Source of the DNA: Curtobacterium sp. Leaf183
Lineage (GTDB): Bacteria; Actinomycetota; Actinomycetes; Actinomycetales; Microbacteriaceae
Assembly: GCF_001424385.1 (NCBI RefSeq)
Contig: NZ_LMPO01000001.1
Location: forward strand, 579,831-643,830
Reading direction: 5' to 3'
Length of the DNA stretch: 64,000 nt
Shown here: piece after piece, positions 60,747 to 64,000 of the stretch
How positions within the stretch are numbered: the stretch's first letter is position 1
How the letters are laid out: each line of letters begins with the position of its first letter
The notes under the pieces: model-generated
Database searches by the model: none
What the model saw: the letters and a program-made list of their open reading frames with translations, nothing else
Told to the model about the DNA's origin: nothing
Position numbers and translations under genes: made by a program

Positions 60747-62237
60747 ATGTCGCAGTTCGTCCACGCCCACACGCAGGACGCCATCGTCGGTGAACCCGAG
60801 GTCGTCGAGGACCGCGCGACGGAGCAGGACCGCACCGTCCGTCAGGTCGCCACGCATCCCGGCTGGCTCCGTCTGAAGGACGCCGTCGTGGCGTTCCGTG
60901 CGCTGCAGGCGCAGGACGGCTCAGTACCGGACCAGGCGGACCACCGGGCGGCCGCGGAACACGTGGCCACGATCCTCCCGGCGATCGCCGAACTGGCCCC
61001 GCACTTCCCGCACGACGCGGCGTACCTCGCCGCCCTGCAGCGCGACTTCGCGCGATGGGAACAGCAGGGGTTCGGTGTCCCGGACTTCCTCGACGCGCTG
61101 AACGCCTTCCAGCCGCAGCAGCACCGCGTCGACGGCCTCGGCCACCTGGTCGTCTTCCCGATGGTCACGCAGAACGGCAGCTCGAGTCGGCTGCTCGAGG
61201 CGGTCCTGGTGGAGACGATCTGGCCCGAGTTCATCGCCGAGCTCGAGGCCGGCGACCACGGCAACGCGCTGTTCGTCGCGCTGCGCTTCGTCGACTTCAC
61301 CCCCGGCTACGACACCAACTCCGCGGTGCTGTTCCCCGAGACGGTCGCGATGCGCGAGGTCCCGGCGTTCACCTGGGGCGCGATCTTCCAGGACCGCGAG
61401 GCCGCCCGCTACCGCCGGGTGGTCCGTGCGGCAGCGGCGATCACCAAGCTCGACCTGCCCGACGACGCCGCCGCGATGCTCGACGACCAGGAGCTGACCG
61501 AGCGGGTGTTCATGATGTGGGACATCATCCACGACCGCTCGCACATGCGCGGTGACCTGCCGTTCGACCCGTTCATGATCAAGCAGCGGATGCCCTTCTT
61601 CCTGTACTCGCTCGAGGAGCTGCGCTGCGACCTGACGGCGTTCCGCGAGTCGGTGCGCCTGGACCGGACCCTGTCGGCGATGCCGGACAACGAGCTGTCG
61701 GCGGCGCAGCGGGAGATCCGCGACCACGCGCGGCTGGTGCAGTACGCGGTGGTCTTCGACCGCATCTTCCGCTTCGCGATCACCGGCAGCCGCGTCCGCA
61801 ACTACGACGGGCTCGGCGGCCAGCTGCTGTTCGCGTGGATGCACCAGCACGGTGTCCTGCACTGGACGGACACGCAGCTCACGATCGACTGGGACGCGGT
61901 GCCGGACGTCATCATCGCGCTCAGCGACCAGATCAACGAGCTGTACTGGCGGTCGATCGACCGGCCGAAGTCGGCGCACTGGCTCGCCGCGTACGCGATG
62001 GTGAGCCAGACGCTCACGCCGCACCCGGCCTCCCGGTGGGCCGCCGGCCTGCCGAGCGAGACGCTCGCCGGACCGCCGAAGGGCTACACCGACGCGGTGC
62101 TGGACGACGAGTTCCCGCTGTCGATGTTCTACGAGGCGCTCAACAAGAAGATGGCCGCGGTGATCGCGTCGACGGCCGGGATCACCGGCGCGTCACCCGA
62201 CGCCGCCGCTTCCGCTCGCGTCGCGGACGCCGCGTGA
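60747..62237 (+). CDS. DUF6421 family protein
   Basis: A 496-residue soluble protein. Distinct segments are FQPQQHRVDGLGHLVVFPMV, IIHDRSHMRGDLPFDPFMIK and ELYWRSIDRPKSAHW. These match DUF6421, a family seen mainly in Microbacteriaceae and relatives, with unknown function. The repeated His/Asp clusters (HDRSHMRGD) could bind a metal. It is first in an operon with an SDR and a threonine aldolase; its stop overlaps the SDR start (GTGA), a hint that they share a pathway. Confidence 0.85.
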   Translation: MSQFVHAHTQDAIVGEPEVVEDRATEQDRTVRQVATHPGWLRLKDAVVAFRALQAQDGSVPDQADHRAAAEHVATILPAIAELAPHFPHDAAYLAALQRDFARWEQQGFGVPDFLDALNAFQPQQHRVDGLGHLVVFPMVTQNGSSSRLLEAVLVETIWPEFIAELEAGDHGNALFVALRFVDFTPGYDTNSAVLFPETVAMREVPAFTWGAIFQDREAARYRRVVRAAAAITKLDLPDDAAAMLDDQELTERVFMMWDIIHDRSHMRGDLPFDPFMIKQRMPFFLYSLEELRCDLTAFRESVRLDRTLSAMPDNELSAAQREIRDHARLVQYAVVFDRIFRFAITGSRVRNYDGLGGQLLFAWMHQHGVLHWTDTQLTIDWDAVPDVIIALSDQINELYWRSIDRPKSAHWLAAYAMVSQTLTPHPASRWAAGLPSETLAGPPKGYTDAVLDDEFPLSMFYEALNKKMAAVIASTAGITGASPDAAASARVADAA

Positions 62238-62908
62238 GCGGTCGTTCCGTCGCCGGTCGGCTGGTGCTGATCGCGGGAGCGACCAGTGCCAGCGGCGCGG
62301 CCGTCGCGCGGGCGCTCACCGCCGCCGGTGCGACGGTCGTCGCCGTCGGCACCCGACACGACGCCCTGGAGGCCCTGGCTGCGTCCGTCCCGGGCGTCAC
62401 CACCCACGCGTGCGACCTCGCCGACCTCGGTGCGGTCACCGCGTTGGCGGCGACGGTCCACGACGCCCACGGCCCGGTCGACGGGCTGGTCCACCTGGTC
62501 GGTGGGTGGCGCGGTGGCGGTGGGCTCGCCGGACAGTCCGACGAGGACTGGGACTTCTTCGACCGCGGCTTCCGCACCCTGCGCAACACGACCCGGGTGT
62601 TCAACCCCGACCTCGTCGCTTCGCCAGCGGGACGACTCGTGACCGTGTCGTCCACGGCGGTCGACTCCCCCACCGTCGGGGGCGCGAACTACGCCGCCGC
62701 GAAGGCCGCTGCCGACACCTGGGTCCGTGCCGTGGCCCAGGGCTTCCGGAAGGACGCACCGGCCTCGGCAGCAGCCGCGATCGTCGTCGTCCGCGCGCTC
62801 GACGGACTCGAGGACCAGCTCGGCGACGAGGTCGTCCGGCTCTGGGACGCCCCACCAGACACGCTCAACGGCACCCGCATCCCCCTTCCCCACGTCTCCC
62901 GAGGATGA
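62234..62908 (+). CDS. Short-chain dehydrogenase/reductase
   Basis: A 224-residue classical SDR. The cofactor loop is IAGATSASGAAVARAL, a variant of the usual GxxxGxG, and the active site is SSTAVDSPTVGGANYAAAK with Tyr and Lys correctly spaced. The body is a little short after the active site. The GTG at 62234 overlaps the DUF6421 stop. The gene is followed after seven bases by the threonine aldolase gene. Confidence 0.88.
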   Translation: MSGRSVAGRLVLIAGATSASGAAVARALTAAGATVVAVGTRHDALEALAASVPGVTTHACDLADLGAVTALAATVHDAHGPVDGLVHLVGGWRGGGGLAGQSDEDWDFFDRGFRTLRNTTRVFNPDLVASPAGRLVTVSSTAVDSPTVGGANYAAAKAAADTWVRAVAQGFRKDAPASAAAAIVVVRALDGLEDQLGDEVVRLWDAPPDTLNGTRIPLPHVSRG

Positions 62909-62915
62909 TGAACCC

Positions 62916-63989
62916 GTGACTCTCCAACTCCACGACCTCGACCTGCGGGGCTTCGCCTCGGACAACTACGCCGGGGTCCACCCCGAGGTCCTCGAGGCGA
63001 TCGCCGCCGCGAACCAGGGACACCAGATCGCCTACGGCGAGGACGTCTACACGGCACGCCTGCAGGACGTCATCACGGCGCACTTCGGGTCGCATGCCCA
63101 GGCCTTCCCGGTCTTCAACGGCACCGGCGCGAACGTCGTCGGCCTGCAGTCGATGCTGCCGCGATGGGGCGCGGTCGTGTGCACCTCGACCGCGCACATC
63201 CACACCGACGAGGCCGGAGCACCCGAGCGGGTCGCCGGCATCAAGCTGCTCACCGTCGACGCCCCGGACGGCAAGCTCACCCCGGACCTGATCGACAAAG
63301 AGGCGTGGGGCTGGGGCGACGAGCACCGCCCCCAGCCGCTCGTGGTGTCGATCACCCAGACCACCGAGCTCGGCACGGCCTACTCCGTCGACGAGATCCG
63401 GGCGATCGCGGACCACATCCACCCGCTCGGCATGACCCTGCACATGGACGGCGCCCGCATCTCGAACGCCGCCGCCAGCCTCGGACTGCCGCTCCGCGAC
63501 TTCACCACGGACGCCGGCGTCGACGTGCTGAGCTTCGGTGGGACGAAGAACGGGATGCTCTACGGCGAGGCGATCGTCGTGCTGAACCCCGATGCATCCG
63601 AGGGACTGCACTACCTGCGGAAGATGAACATGCAGCTGTCGTCGAAGATGCGGTTCGTGTCGGCGCAGCTCATCGCCCTGCTGACCGACGACCTGTACCT
63701 GCGGTCGGCCTCGCACGCGAACGCCATGGCCGCCCGACTGCGCGGTGCGCTCGAGGCGGGGCTCGCCGACGGCAGCATCGAGGGCGTCGGCTTCAGCCAG
63801 GAGACCCAGGCGAACGGGGTGTTCGCGACGCTGCCCGCCGGCGTGGCCGATCGGCTGCGCGAGCACTTCCGGTTCTACGACTGGGACGCCTCGCGGAACG
63901 AGGTGCGGTGGATGTGCTCGTTCGACACCTCCGAACAGGACATCGACGCGTTCGTGGCGGCGTTGGCGCGGGAGGTCGCGGCGGTCTGA
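62916..63989 (+). CDS. Low-specificity L-threonine aldolase (beta-eliminating lyase family)
   Basis: A 357-residue PLP enzyme of the fold type I aldolase/tryptophanase-like group. FASDNYAGVHPEVLEAI at the N terminus, FPVFNGTGANVVGLQ, HMDGARISNAAASLGLP with the PLP-binding Asp/Arg, and SFGGTKNGM with the Schiff-base Lys. It splits L-threonine or L-allo-threonine into glycine and acetaldehyde, or related beta-hydroxy amino acids. GTG 62916 has GAGGA ten bases upstream. Last gene of the DUF6421-SDR operon; complete, ending 11 bases before the window ends. Confidence 0.92.
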   Translation: MTLQLHDLDLRGFASDNYAGVHPEVLEAIAAANQGHQIAYGEDVYTARLQDVITAHFGSHAQAFPVFNGTGANVVGLQSMLPRWGAVVCTSTAHIHTDEAGAPERVAGIKLLTVDAPDGKLTPDLIDKEAWGWGDEHRPQPLVVSITQTTELGTAYSVDEIRAIADHIHPLGMTLHMDGARISNAAASLGLPLRDFTTDAGVDVLSFGGTKNGMLYGEAIVVLNPDASEGLHYLRKMNMQLSSKMRFVSAQLIALLTDDLYLRSASHANAMAARLRGALEAGLADGSIEGVGFSQETQANGVFATLPAGVADRLREHFRFYDWDASRNEVRWMCSFDTSEQDIDAFVAALAREVAAV

Positions 63990-64000
63990 CCAGCGTGTGA

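Noticed and set aside
60379-60793. Small plus-strand frames in the 488-bp gap
   Set aside because: Arg/Pro-rich, no ribosome binding site, no family similarity; more likely leader DNA.

Overview
This is a very GC-rich, gene-dense actinobacterial chromosome segment. The gene content points to the family Microbacteriaceae and most likely a Curtobacterium-like organism: DUF7882 and DUF6421 proteins, a complete mevalonate operon, a fused OleBC olefin cluster, many GTG starts, GTGA/ATGA stop-start overlaps and TAnnnT-type -10 boxes set directly in front of start codons. The genus call is an inference. I see no rRNA, tRNA, CRISPR array, transposase, integrase or phage module, and base and codon use look uniform throughout.

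Region by region. 1-8 kb: a small acidic protein, then a two-gene unit joining an oversized glutamate-synthase-large-subunit-like protein to a CysJ-type diflavin reductase. 8-14 kb (minus strand): mevalonate pathway, in order of transcription mevalonate kinase, diphosphomevalonate decarboxylase, phosphomevalonate kinase, HMG-CoA reductase, HMG-CoA synthase, followed by a DUF7882 gene. 14-17 kb: an alpha/beta hydrolase and an OhrR-Ohr-oxidoreductase peroxide module. 17-20 kb: MarR regulator, sugar porter, small unknown protein. 20-25.6 kb (minus): oleA-oleBC-oleD long-chain olefin operon plus an NmrA-like reductase. 25.7-29.7 kb: LysM-type lipoprotein, glucose-6-phosphate isomerase, nitronate monooxygenase-like enzyme.

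29.8-34.5 kb: two paralogous ECF sigma factor/membrane-protein pairs flanking a divergent rimK-rimB pair; this RimK carries a C-terminal RCK_C (TrkA_C) ligand-binding domain. 34.6-42.7 kb: small membrane and unknown proteins, an Xre/DUF2975 pair, an MBL-fold hydrolase, AraC and amine-oxidase genes. 42.7-49.3 kb: a 5-oxoproline (pyroglutamate) module with pxpABC, a DUF969/DUF979 membrane pair and a GntR regulator; the same 11-bp palindrome sits at the head of both operons. 49.4-52.4 kb: secreted FN3 protein, TetR regulator, secreted GH16-like protein. 52.9-60.3 kb: a GH127 beta-L-arabinofuranosidase with an ABC importer and a divergent LacI whose operators are visible. 60.7-64 kb: DUF6421, an SDR and a threonine aldolase in one operon.

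Non-coding structure is unusually patterned. A family of near-identical GC-rich palindromes recurs at six places, mostly gene 3' ends. A second short inverted motif occurs in two intergenic regions, and a 19-bp tandem array sits beside a long hairpin at one convergent junction. Several genes look leaderless. Coordinates come from reading frames, start/stop overlaps and visible ribosome binding sites; family assignments rest on recognised motifs and no database search was run.
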